27,358 nt of DNA from JBFHDX01 sp041584475 (GCA_041584475.1 JBFHDX010000048.1:1-27358); one strand, 5' to 3'. Shown: positions 6,580-14,528, numbered from the stretch's first letter. Made by a program: numbers and translations. Notes: generated by a model not told the origin, from the letters alone.

Positions 6580-7823
6580 TTCGCCATCCTCCCGGCGACG
6601 GCGGCGTCGATGCATCGTTCCGTCGAAGCGAGCACCGGCTCGTAGCCATAGCCGCCGATGATGTTGACGAGCTTGGCCGAATTCGACAGCAGCCGTCTCC
6701 AGCCGTTCGCCTCGCCGATCTCGCGTGCGTACATCTGGTAGAAGCAGACGCCCTTGAGGACGAGCCCGCCGGCTTCCTCGATCGCGGCCGTGATGCCCAT
6801 GCGGTCGCAGGCCGCCTTGATCTCGGGCGAGGTCGCGGCAATCAGCGCGGTATTCTTGTGCACCCGCCGCCCCTTCAGCAGGCGCGCGATCTGCTGCATC
6901 TCGACGAGCGACTGCTGGGGCGCCGCGAACACGACGACGTCGACGCCGTCGCCGTGCGCGCCGTAGCCGTCGTAGAAACGATCGAGGTCGTCGCGGGCGA
7001 TGGTCTTTGGGTCCGGCATGGCGCCGTCGAACACGTCGCCGAGGTCGTGCGCCTCCGGCGTCACCCCGACGATGTGGAACAGCGGCACCGATCCGAAACT
7101 CGCGAGCGCCGCGCCGAAATGCTTGAGCTCGTCCGGCGTCGGCGTCCCGTCGATGCCCTCGAGCACGGGCACGGTCCAGTACGACCCGGTCGCCCGGCCG
7201 ACGACGCCGCCGAGCGCACCCCAGTCGCTCAGCGTGCGCGGGCGGTCGGCGACCACGAAACGGTGCGAACCCAGTCGCCGCCGACCGAGGTGGCAGCCGT
7301 AACGCGGCGTCCGCCCGGTGAGCGCCGCGGCGAGCGCGGACGGCCCGCCCTCGAAATTGCTGCGCGCTCCGAGCACGCTGTTGGCGTAGATCGTCGAGCC
7401 GGTATCGCCGAACGCGACATGCTGGCCGAATGCGGGCGGCATGATCGTGTGGTAGTTGATGCAGGTGTCGGTCATCAGCAGGCCCATCGCCGTGAAGGCG
7501 TCGATCGCCCGCCGCTCGAGGCCGACCCACGATTCCTGTTGGCCGAGCCGCTCGTAGGCCTCAAAATCGACGCCGCGCGGGTCGGTCACCGTCGGCACCA
7601 GGACGCGGCGCTCCTCCTCCGGACAGGCGGCCAGTTCCTCCAGATAGGCAACCCCGGACTCGCCGAGCGATTCGGTGTCGGCCATGAGATGCACCTGGTC
7701 GATCTCGACGAAGTCCTCGGCGTCGAAGAACCGCCCGACGCGGATCTGCAGCTCGAGCGCGCGCCGACGGGGTTCGCCGAAGCGGCCGGCGTGGATCGCC
7801 TCCTCGTGGTCCGTCAGTCGCAT
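6576..7823 (-). CDS. Aconitase X catalytic subunit (DUF521-type dehydratase), divergent
   Basis: AcnX enzymes dehydrate hydroxy-acids with an iron-sulfur cluster; characterised ones act on cis-3-hydroxy-L-proline in bacteria and mevalonate 5-phosphate in archaea. The 415-residue protein carries the family core: TDTCINYH (Cys121), GSTIYANSVLGARSNFEGGPSA (residues 142-163), ALTGRTPRYG (167-176) and TSPEIKAACDRMG (331-343). In most members a Gly-Cys-Pro-His motif follows a hydrophobic strand and supplies a cluster ligand. Here that place reads FAAPQQS (299-305), without Cys or His. The last ligand region is KGVCFYQ (Cys360), and an unusual Cys177 follows RYG. Start ATG 7823 has GGGGAG upstream. 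It lies 153 bp after xsc on the same strand, overlaps the small subunit, and is probably in the xsc transcript. Its substrate is unknown. Confidence 0.9.
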   Translation of the reverse strand: MRLTDHEEAIHAGRFGEPRRRALELQIRVGRFFDAEDFVEIDQVHLMADTESLGESGVAYLEELAACPEEERRVLVPTVTDPRGVDFEAYERLGQQESWVGLERRAIDAFTAMGLLMTDTCINYHTIMPPAFGQHVAFGDTGSTIYANSVLGARSNFEGGPSALAAALTGRTPRYGCHLGRRRLGSHRFVVADRPRTLSDWGALGGVVGRATGSYWTVPVLEGIDGTPTPDELKHFGAALASFGSVPLFHIVGVTPEAHDLGDVFDGAMPDPKTIARDDLDRFYDGYGAHGDGVDVVVFAAPQQSLVEMQQIARLLKGRRVHKNTALIAATSPEIKAACDRMGITAAIEEAGGLVLKGVCFYQMYAREIGEANGWRRLLSNSAKLVNIIGGYGYEPVLASTERCIDAAVAGRMAK

Positions 7824-7976
7824 CTGCCGCTCCCCGGGGAACGCTCGTGCAAATGGAACCGACGGCCTGGGCCGCCGGTACGCAGGGATCAGGCTAACGT
7901 GCCGCGCTTGCGTTTGTCGAGCATGCGAGCCGTTCGTCCGACGCTTCGCGCCTGATCGGATCCCGAAGGAGCCGCG

Positions 7977-9758
7977 TTACGCCGACGGCTGCGGCCGCAT
8001 GTCGGCCGGATCGATGCCGGCAACGACGGTCGGCGCCTTCATGGCGTCGCGCCGAAACGGCTCGCCCAGCTCCTGGTTGAGGAGCACTTCGATGAAGACC
8101 GTCTCCTTGTTCTTCATCTGGGCATCGATTGCCGTCTTCAGCGCTTCGCTCAGCTGCTCCATCGTCGCGACCTGCACGCCCTTGACGCCGCAGGCCTCGG
8201 CGATCTTCGCGTACTGGACGTCGAGGTCGAGTTCGGTGCCGACGAAGTTGTCGTCGTACCAGAGCGTCGTGTTGCGTTTTTCCGCGCCCCATTGGTAATT
8301 GCGGAAGATCACCATGGTGATCGCCGGCCAGTCGTCGCGGCCGCACGAGGTCATCTCGTTCATGGATATGCCGAAGGCACCGTCCCCGGCAAACCCGATG
8401 CACGGAACGTCCGGGCGCGCGATCTTGGCGCCGAGGATCGACGGGAAGCCGTAGCCGCAGGGCCCGAACAGGCCCGGCGCGAGATAGCGGCGCCCGTGCT
8501 CGAACGTCGGGTAGGCGTTGCCGATCGCGCAGTTGTTGCCGATATCGGACGACATGATGAAGTCCTTGGGCAGCGCCGCCTGAATCGCGCGCCAGGCCAT
8601 GCGCGGCGACATCCGCTCCGGCTCGCGACTGCGCGCGCGCTGGTTCCAGGTGGTGCCCGGATCGTCGTCCTCGTGGTCCATCGACGAGAGCTGCTGCTGC
8701 CAGGCGGAGCGCGTCTGATGGATCAGCGTCTCGCGCTCCTCGCGGCCGGCGTTGCCGGCATCGGTGGCGAGCTTTGCGAACAGGCGCTCGGCGACCAGCC
8801 TGGCATCGCCCTGGATGGCGACGGTGACCTTCTTGGTCAGCCCGATGCGGTCGGCATTGACGTCGACCTGGATCACCTTTGCATGCTTCGGCCAGTAGTC
8901 GATGCCGTATCCCGGCAGGGTCGAGAACGGGTTGAGGCGGGTGCCCAGGCACAACACCACGTCGGCCCTGGCGATCAACTCCATCGCCGCCTTGGAGCCG
9001 TTATATCCCAGCGGGCCGACCGCGAGCGGGTGCGAGCCCGGGAACGCGTCGTTGTGCTGATAGCCGCAGCAGACCGGCGCGCTGAGCTTCTCGGCGAGCC
9101 TGGCGGACGCCGGGATGGCATCCGAGAGCACCACGCCGGCCCCGTTCAGGATCACCGGGAACGTCGCTTCCGACAGCAGCTTCGCGGCCTCGCCGATCGC
9201 CGCGTCGCCGCCCGCCGGGCGCTCGAGCCGCACGGAATCGGGAATCTCGATGTCGATGATTTGGGTCCAGAAGTCGCGCGGCACGTTGATCTGCGCCGGC
9301 GCATTGCCGCGCCACGCCTGCTCGATCACTCGGTTCAGGACCTCGGCGATCCGCGACGGGTCGCGTACCTCTTCCTGGTAGCACACCATGTCCTCGAACA
9401 GCGCCATCTGCGGGATTTCCTGGAAGCCGCCCTGGCCGATCGTCTTGTTGGCCGCCTGCGGCGTCACCAGGAGCAGCGGCGTATGGTTCCAATAGGCCGT
9501 CTTGACCGGCGTCACGAAATTGGTGATGCCCGGCCCGTTCTGCGCGATCATCATACTCATCTTGCCGCCGGCCCGGGTGAATCCGTCCGCCATCATTCCA
9601 GCGTTGCATTCGTGCGCGCAGTCCCAGAACGTGATCCCCGCCTTCGGAAACAGGTCGGACACCGGCATCATCGCCGAGCCGATGATCCCGAACGCGTGCT
9701 CGATCCCGTGCCGCTGCAGCACTTTGACGAATGCTTCCTCCGTGGTCATCTTGGTCAT
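7977..9758 (-). CDS. xsc: Sulfoacetaldehyde acetyltransferase
   Basis: Xsc is the thiamine-diphosphate enzyme (EC 2.3.3.15) that converts sulfoacetaldehyde plus phosphate to acetyl phosphate and sulfite, the desulfonation step of taurine and related C2 sulfonate degradation. The 593-residue protein matches the family along its whole length: MTTEEAFVKVLQRHGIEHAFG, GSAMMPVSDLFPKAGITFWDCAHE (the cofactor-activating Glu is E50), QNGPGITNFVTPVKTAYWNHTP, GGFQEIPQMALFEDMVCYQEEV, and the diphosphate/Mg site GDGAFGISMNE starting at residue 458. Start ATG 9758 has AAGGAG 6 nt upstream. The 208-bp gap upstream contains paired TauR-like repeats and a leader of about 170 nt. It heads the minus-strand operon with acnX and the TSUP exporter. 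Confidence 0.95.
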   Translation of the reverse strand: MTKMTTEEAFVKVLQRHGIEHAFGIIGSAMMPVSDLFPKAGITFWDCAHECNAGMMADGFTRAGGKMSMMIAQNGPGITNFVTPVKTAYWNHTPLLLVTPQAANKTIGQGGFQEIPQMALFEDMVCYQEEVRDPSRIAEVLNRVIEQAWRGNAPAQINVPRDFWTQIIDIEIPDSVRLERPAGGDAAIGEAAKLLSEATFPVILNGAGVVLSDAIPASARLAEKLSAPVCCGYQHNDAFPGSHPLAVGPLGYNGSKAAMELIARADVVLCLGTRLNPFSTLPGYGIDYWPKHAKVIQVDVNADRIGLTKKVTVAIQGDARLVAERLFAKLATDAGNAGREERETLIHQTRSAWQQQLSSMDHEDDDPGTTWNQRARSREPERMSPRMAWRAIQAALPKDFIMSSDIGNNCAIGNAYPTFEHGRRYLAPGLFGPCGYGFPSILGAKIARPDVPCIGFAGDGAFGISMNEMTSCGRDDWPAITMVIFRNYQWGAEKRNTTLWYDDNFVGTELDLDVQYAKIAEACGVKGVQVATMEQLSEALKTAIDAQMKNKETVFIEVLLNQELGEPFRRDAMKAPTVVAGIDPADMRPQPSA

Positions 9759-9928
9759 GCCGAACTCCTTGACTTATGCGGCCCCGCCCGGGACCGGCGG
9801 CCGCTCCGCCCCGGGCGCGAACGGCGCCGGACGCCGAAATCCGTCGTGAAAACAACGCACGGCCCAGGCTCCGAGACGTTGCCGGTTCCTCCCCGTCGCG
9901 CGGACGGACCGCTGCGTACCGCACTGTT

Positions 9929-9961
9929 TTAGGGCCGGCGGGGCGCCCGTGATAGGACCAG
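9929..9961 (-). promoter_or_regulatory. Putative TauR operator upstream of xsc (two direct repeats, 23-bp period)
   Basis: Read on the minus strand, CTGGTCCTAT (9961-9952) and CCGGCCCTAA (9938-9929) are direct repeats whose starts are 23 bp apart. They resemble the CTGGACYTAA repeats reported for TauR in Rhodobacter capsulatus (recalled from the literature). They fill the space right after the tauR stop codon. The matching pair upstream of tauA has the same period, which makes chance less likely. Confidence 0.6.
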
Positions 9962-9967
9962 TTGGCG

Positions 9968-11470
9968 TCAATCGACCGTGCCAGGTGCGGCTCGGCCGCG
10001 CCCCGCCTTGCGGCTCCGGACGAGGTCCGCAAGCAGCCGGATGCCGGGCTCGATACGCTCTTCGGGAATCGCCGAAAAGCCGAGCCGAAAGAAGTTCCGC
10101 GGCGGGCGGCGCGACATGAAGTGGACCGCCCCCGGCTCGATGACGATCCCCTCGTCGAGCGCCTCCCGAGCCAGGCGGTCGGCGTCGAGCCGATCGGGCC
10201 CCCGAATCCAGAAGCTCGTGCCGCCGAAATTCGGCGGATGGTACGACTCCGGCAGATGGCGCGACAGCGCCTCGTCCATCGCCTTCCAGCGTCGCCGGTA
10301 GACGCGATGCAGGCGCCGCACCAGGGCGTCGTGATGCCCGAGCGAGAGGAACAGCGCGGTCGTGCGCTGATTGTTGTTCGGCGCGTGGCGCATCATCAGG
10401 CGCCTGAGCGCTCGCGCCTCGGCGATGAAGCGGGCCGGACCGACGAGAAAGCCGAGCCTGAGGCCGTGGAACAGGGTCTTCGAGAGGCTGCCCACGTAGA
10501 TCACCCGGCCGTCCCGGTCGAGCGATTTCAGGGCCGGCGTGGGCTGCCCCATGTAATTCGTCTCCGGCTCGTAATCGTCCTCCACGATGACGAAGTCCTT
10601 CGCCGCGGCACGCGCCAGCAGCGCCGCGCGCCGCTCGGCCGGCATCGTGACCGTGGTCGGCGACTGGTGGCTCGGCGTCACAAAGACGAGATCGCAGCCG
10701 TCGAGCCGACGGTCGACAGGGAGTCCCTGCGCATCGACCGGAATCGGGCGAATTTGCCGCGTCCTGAGGGCGAAGATGTTGCGCATGTCGGGATAGGCCG
10801 GATCCTCGATGGCGACGGTGCTGCGTTCGTCGACGAGCAGGCTGGCAGCGAGGAAAAGCGCGTTCTGCGCCCCCAGCGTGATCAGGATCTCGTCCGGCGC
10901 CACCCAGATGCCGCGGCGCGGCAGGATGCGGCTACGGATCTGCTCGACGAGAACCGGATCATCGGCGTGCAGGCTGTCCGCGGTCCACTCGGCGATGTCC
11001 TTCAGGCCCAGCGCCTGGCGCGTGCAGTCGCGCCACGCCGCGATCGGGAACAGGCCCGGGTCGATCTGACCGTAGACGAACGGGTACGGGCACGATTGCC
11101 ACGTCGCCGGCTTCTCGATGTTGGGCTGCCCCGCCGGCCGCAGCCGCATGCGGGAGTCCCAGTCGACGGCGTGTGCCGGCGCGGGCTCCGCCGCCGGGGT
11201 CGGCGTCGATTCCGGGCTCAGCAGGTCCGGGCTCACGAAGAAGCCGCTGCGCTGGCGCGCGACGATGAAGCCATCGTCGACCAGGCCCTGATACGCGAGC
11301 ACCACGGTGTTCCGCGACACGCCCAGGCGCTGCGCCAACATGCGGCACGAGGGCAGCGGCTCGTCGCCAGGAAGCCGCCGATTGAGGATCGCGGCGACCA
11401 TCATCTCGCGGATGCTCGCCTGGATGCTCATGCCGGGCCGGCGCCTGAGCTGAAACAGCGAATCCCGCAT
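9968..11470 (-). CDS. tauR: MocR/GntR-type PLP-dependent transcriptional regulator, TauR-like
   Basis: This is a predicted activator of the taurine genes. The 500-residue protein has a GntR winged helix-turn-helix (about residues 15-80; LPSCRMLAQRLGVSRNTVVLAYQGL is split over 39-63), a Pro/Ala-rich linker (86-103), and a type I aminotransferase-like domain. That domain contains EDPAYPD (222-228), PSHQSPT (266-272), EDDYE (297-301) and the PLP-binding Lys331 in GSLSKTLFHGLRLG. Such MocR proteins sense amines or amino acids through the PLP domain; TauR responds to taurine in Rhodobacter. The ATG at 11470 follows GGGGAG. It is divergent from tauABC and codirectional with xsc. Repeats resembling known TauR sites occur on both sides of the gene, which supports the specific name. 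Confidence 0.88.
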   Translation of the reverse strand: MRDSLFQLRRRPGMSIQASIREMMVAAILNRRLPGDEPLPSCRMLAQRLGVSRNTVVLAYQGLVDDGFIVARQRSGFFVSPDLLSPESTPTPAAEPAPAHAVDWDSRMRLRPAGQPNIEKPATWQSCPYPFVYGQIDPGLFPIAAWRDCTRQALGLKDIAEWTADSLHADDPVLVEQIRSRILPRRGIWVAPDEILITLGAQNALFLAASLLVDERSTVAIEDPAYPDMRNIFALRTRQIRPIPVDAQGLPVDRRLDGCDLVFVTPSHQSPTTVTMPAERRAALLARAAAKDFVIVEDDYEPETNYMGQPTPALKSLDRDGRVIYVGSLSKTLFHGLRLGFLVGPARFIAEARALRRLMMRHAPNNNQRTTALFLSLGHHDALVRRLHRVYRRRWKAMDEALSRHLPESYHPPNFGGTSFWIRGPDRLDADRLAREALDEGIVIEPGAVHFMSRRPPRNFFRLGFSAIPEERIEPGIRLLADLVRSRKAGRGRAAPGTVD

Positions 11471-11504
11471 GCGTTCTCCCCGCCCGTCCGCAGGCCCGCA
11501 ACCG

Positions 11505-11537
11505 CTGGACCTACGGATTTGCCGTTGCTGGCCCTAC
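11505..11537 (+). promoter_or_regulatory. Putative TauR operator upstream of tauA (two direct repeats, 23-bp period)
   Basis: CTGGACCTAC (11505-11514) and CTGGCCCTAC (11528-11537) are direct repeats with starts 23 bp apart, about two helical turns, pointing toward tauA. The second abuts the predicted -35 box, the usual place for an activator that contacts RNA polymerase. Both resemble the TauR repeat CTGGACYTAA. The same site may also control the divergent tauR gene, whose ATG is 35 bp away. Confidence 0.7.
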
Positions 11538-11538
11538 A

Positions 11539-11568
11539 TTGCCACGCATGACGGCGCTACGGTAGAGT
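11539..11568 (+). promoter_or_regulatory. Candidate tauA promoter
   Basis: TTGCCA (11539-11544) and TAGAGT (11563-11568) are separated by 18 bp directly downstream of the TauR-like repeats. The weak -10 and long spacer fit an activator-dependent promoter. The leader to the tauA ATG would be about 90 nt; the remainder of it shows no clear structure. Confidence 0.45.
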
Positions 11569-11666
11569 GCAGTCAAGCGCTGGCTCTTCGATTCCGCGCG
11601 CAGGTCTTGCGGATCGGGGGGTGCGAAAATCAAAAAACAAACTGCAAACGAACCGGAGGCTGAAAG

Positions 11667-12680
11667 ATGAAAACACTGTTGCGCGGCGCCCTCGCCGCTT
11701 CGATCGGTCTGGCCCTGCTCGGCGGCCAGGCTCTCGCCCAGAGCAAGGAAGTGACGATCGGCTACCAGCTGGTGATGAACCCCTGGAAGGTGCCGATCGC
11801 CGACGGCACCTTCGAGAAGGAGACCGGCTACACGATCAACTGGCGCAAGTTCGACTCCGGCGCCAAGGTGATCAACGCCATGGCATCCGGCGACGTGCAT
11901 ATCGCGCTCGCCGGCTCCAGCCCGATCGCCGCCGGCGTCAGCCGCGGCGTCGACATGCAGCTGTTCTGGATCACCGAGGACATCGCCTCGGCCGAGGCGC
12001 TGGTCGTCCGGGACGGCTCGGGCATCAATGCGCCGCAGGACCTCAAGGGCAAGAAGATCGGGGTGCCGTTCGTCTCGACGACCCATTTCCACATGCTGTT
12101 CGCGCTCGAGCAGTTCGGCATCAATCCGAACGACGTGCGGCTGCTGAACATGCAGCCGAACCAGATCGCCGCCGCCTGGGAGCGCGGCGACATCGATGCC
12201 GCGTTCGTGTGGGATCCGGCGCTCGGCCGCATCAAGAAGTCGGGCAAGGTCCTGATCACGTCGGGCCAGCTCAGCGCGTGGGGCAAGGCCACCTTCGACG
12301 GCATGGTCGTGAATACCGCCTTTGGCCAGGCCAACCCCGATTTCATGGCCAAGTTCGTGAAGATCGTGGCCGACGCCGACGCCTCGTATCGCGACAATCC
12401 CGCGGCCTGGGGCGCCGATTCCGCGAACGCCAAGAAGATCACGCAGATGGTCGGCGGCGAGCCGGCGCAGGTGCCCGTGGTTCTGGCGCTCTACGAATTC
12501 CCGACGATCGAGGAGCAGATCTCGTGCCGCTGGCTCGGTTGCGGCGCGGATGGCGGCGCCGCGAAGGCGCTGCTCGCCACGTCCGAGTTCCTCAAGGCCG
12601 AGAAGAAGATCGACGCGCTGCAGCCGGACTACAGCAAGTTCGTCAATCCATCGTACGCGCAGGCCGCCGCGAAGATGTGA
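11667..12680 (+). CDS. tauA: Taurine ABC transporter substrate-binding protein
   Basis: TauA is the periplasmic binding protein of the taurine importer. The 337-residue product has a signal peptide (MKTLLRG, hydrophobic core, cleavage after QALA), then the TauA/SsuA-like fold: EVTIGYQLVMNPWKVPIADG, INWRKFDSGAKVINAMASGDVHIALAGSSP split across residues 45-80, and LKGKKIGVPFVSTTHFHMLFAL. The GSSPIAAGVSRG segment is the typical sulfonate-binding region. Two cysteines near the end (SCRWLGCGADGG) may form a disulfide. Start ATG 11667 follows GGAGG at 8 nt. It is the first gene of tauABC, divergent from tauR, and a 12-bp hairpin separates it from tauB. Confidence 0.93.
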   Translation: MKTLLRGALAASIGLALLGGQALAQSKEVTIGYQLVMNPWKVPIADGTFEKETGYTINWRKFDSGAKVINAMASGDVHIALAGSSPIAAGVSRGVDMQLFWITEDIASAEALVVRDGSGINAPQDLKGKKIGVPFVSTTHFHMLFALEQFGINPNDVRLLNMQPNQIAAAWERGDIDAAFVWDPALGRIKKSGKVLITSGQLSAWGKATFDGMVVNTAFGQANPDFMAKFVKIVADADASYRDNPAAWGADSANAKKITQMVGGEPAQVPVVLALYEFPTIEEQISCRWLGCGADGGAAKALLATSEFLKAEKKIDALQPDYSKFVNPSYAQAAAKM

Positions 12681-12696
12681 TCCGGCCATCGTGAGC

Positions 12697-12724
12697 CCGG
12701 CTCCGGGGACCGCCCCGGAGCCGG
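12697..12724 (+). terminator. Intercistronic hairpin between tauA and tauB
   Basis: A perfect 12-bp stem (CCGGCTCCGGGG with CCCCGGAGCCGG) around a 4-nt loop lies 17 nt after the tauA stop and has no T-run. Such hairpins after binding-protein genes commonly protect the upstream mRNA segment and cause partial read-through, giving more TauA than TauBC. The rest of the 179-bp gap has no gene I can support. Confidence 0.6.
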
Positions 12725-12859
12725 CCCACCGGGTGGCGGATGTTCCCTTCGACCGGAGTACCCGCTCCCGCCGGCGGCACGGCGTCGCGCGTGCCGACGG
12801 GTTGCCAGGGCACGACGCCGGCACGGCCGGCCCGACACACCGAACAAGGGAGCAGCCGC

Positions 12860-13663
12860 ATGGCCAGTCTGGAAGTGAAGGGCCTGACCGTCATCTATCC
12901 GGGCCTGTCGGGGCAGGGCGTACACGCCCTCGAGGATGTCAGCCTGCACATCGGCGAGGGTGATTTCGTCGTCGCGCTCGGCGCCTCGGGCTGCGGCAAG
13001 ACGACGTTCCTGAACGTGATGGCCGGCTTCATCCAGCCGTCCGCAGGCGAGGTCCTGCTCGGCGGCCGGCCGATCACCGGGCCCGGCCGCGACCGCGGCG
13101 TCGTGTTCCAGAAGCACGCCCTGATGCCGTGGCTGAACGTCATCGAGAACGTCGAGTTCGGCCTCAAGCTGCAGGGTATCGAGCGCCAGAAGCGGCGCGA
13201 GATCGCGACGCGCAACCTGAAGCTGGTGGGGCTCGAGGGTTTCCTTACGCACAAGATCTATCAGCTCTCCGGCGGCATGCAGCAGCGCGTCGGCCTCGCC
13301 CGGGCGCTGACCAGCGATCCGGAGATGCTGCTGATGGACGAGCCGCTCGGCGCGCTCGACGCGCTGACCCGCGAGAGCATGCAGGAGCTCATCCTCGACG
13401 TCTGGCGGGAGACCGGCAAGATGGTGTTCTTCATCACCCACAGCGTCGAGGAGGCGCTGTTCATGGCGACGAGGCTCGTCGTCATGTCGCCGCGCCCGGG
13501 CCGCATAACCCACACCTATGACCTCGATTTCTGCCGCGAGTTCTTCAAGACGCGCGACGCCCGGGCGATCAAGTCGAAGCCGGCGTTCATCGAGATGCGC
13601 GAAACCGTGCTCAACATCATTTACGGCGACGAGAAGGCCGCCGGGAGCGAGGCCCATGTCTGA
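12860..13663 (+). CDS. tauB: Taurine ABC transporter ATP-binding protein
   Basis: TauB is the cytoplasmic ATPase of the taurine importer. The 267-residue protein has every ABC motif: Walker A GASGCGKT (41-48), the Q-loop in VVFQKHALMPW (81-91), signature LSGGMQQR (136-143), Walker B MLLMDEP with the D-loop GALD (156-167) and the switch histidine in FITHS. The MPWLNVIENVEFGL sequence is typical of the nitrate/sulfonate/taurine subfamily. The C-terminal tail after residue 225 (CREFFKTRDARAIK) matches that subfamily as well. ATG 12860 is preceded by AAGGGAG; an in-frame upstream extension to 12740 has no family similarity. It overlaps tauC by 8 bp. Confidence 0.93.
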   Translation: MASLEVKGLTVIYPGLSGQGVHALEDVSLHIGEGDFVVALGASGCGKTTFLNVMAGFIQPSAGEVLLGGRPITGPGRDRGVVFQKHALMPWLNVIENVEFGLKLQGIERQKRREIATRNLKLVGLEGFLTHKIYQLSGGMQQRVGLARALTSDPEMLLMDEPLGALDALTRESMQELILDVWRETGKMVFFITHSVEEALFMATRLVVMSPRPGRITHTYDLDFCREFFKTRDARAIKSKPAFIEMRETVLNIIYGDEKAAGSEAHV

Positions 13664-14522
13664 CATCGCGAAATCCGACGCCCGCGGGCGATCGTTGCTC
13701 AGCCGGCTGTTCGTCGGCGCGCCGGCAAAGCCCGGCGAATCCTACGGCGCCCCGGGCACCGGCAACAGCGTTGCGATCAGCGTCGTCACCAGCGTGTCGC
13801 TGTTCGCGCTGTGGTTCATCGTCACCGAGATGGGCTGGATCCGGCCGCTGTTCCTGCCCTCGCCGGTCGCCGTTTTCAACCGCTTCGTCACGATCACCGT
13901 CGAGGGCTTCAGCGGCGCGACGCTGGCCGAGCACACGGCGTGGAGCCTGATGCGCGTCTTCGGCGCCTTCGCGCTGGCCTGCATCACCGCGATCCCGATC
14001 GGCATCGCGATGGGCGTCAATCGCGTCATGCGCGGCATCTTCGACCCGCCGATCGAGTTCTACCGGCCGATCCCGCCGCTCGCCTACCTGCCGCTCACCA
14101 TCATCTGGTTCGGCATCGAGGAGGAGCAGAAGATGGTGCTGATCTACCTCGCGGTGTTCGCGCCGATGGCGCTAAACGCGCGGGCCGGCGTGCGCTCGGT
14201 GTCGATCGAGCAGATCCACGCCGCCTATTCGATGGGGGCGAGCCGCGCCCAGGTGATCTGGCACGTCATCGTCAAGGCCGCCCTGCCCGAGATCCTCACC
14301 GGCATGCGCATCGGCATCGGCTTCGGCTGGACGACGCTGGTCGCCGCCGAGATGGTCGCCGCCGAGGCGGGGCTCGGCTTCATGGTGCTGAACGCCTCCG
14401 AGTTCCTCGTCACCGACGTCGTCATCATGGGCATCGTCGTGATCGGCATCATCGCCTACCTGTTCGACCTGCTGATGCGCTGGATCGAACGCATGACGGT
14501 GCCGTGGAAAGGCAGGGTGTAA
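13656..14522 (+). CDS. tauC: Taurine ABC transporter permease
   Basis: TauC is the inner-membrane permease of the taurine importer and probably acts as a homodimer. The 288-residue protein has a charged N-terminus of about 35 residues, then about six membrane segments. The BPD-type coupling region is AYSMGASRAQVIWHVIVKAALPEILTG (about residues 190-216, quoted in part: EAA-like loop with the invariant Gly in SMGASR). The segment FYRPIPPLAYLPLTIIWFG is characteristic of SsuC/TauC permeases. The start at ATG 13656 lies inside the end of tauB, which implies translational coupling. A longer upstream frame is only the shadow of tauB. Confidence 0.93.
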   Translation: MSDIAKSDARGRSLLSRLFVGAPAKPGESYGAPGTGNSVAISVVTSVSLFALWFIVTEMGWIRPLFLPSPVAVFNRFVTITVEGFSGATLAEHTAWSLMRVFGAFALACITAIPIGIAMGVNRVMRGIFDPPIEFYRPIPPLAYLPLTIIWFGIEEEQKMVLIYLAVFAPMALNARAGVRSVSIEQIHAAYSMGASRAQVIWHVIVKAALPEILTGMRIGIGFGWTTLVAAEMVAAEAGLGFMVLNASEFLVTDVVIMGIVVIGIIAYLFDLLMRWIERMTVPWKGRV

Positions 14523-14528
14523 GCCGGG

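Noticed and set aside
4384..6645. 753-codon open frame on the plus strand
   Set aside because: It covers the antisense strands of the outer-membrane protein, TSUP and AcnX genes, which have clear domains; its low-complexity Arg/Gln/Glu sequence is a shadow.
9962..11551. 529-codon open frame on the plus strand
   Set aside because: It is antisense to the regulator gene tauR, which has both HTH and aminotransferase motifs.
11667..14522. Generic nitrate or alkanesulfonate (Ssu) importer instead of taurine
   Set aside because: The TauA-like binding protein, the TauR-type regulator and its repeats, and the adjacent xsc all favour taurine or a close C2 sulfonate; no ssuD or ssuE gene is present.
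5362..14522. Sulfonate island as a recently acquired mobile element
   Set aside because: No integrase, transposase, tRNA, flanking direct repeat or change in base composition was seen; only the dispersed repeats after tauC mark an edge.
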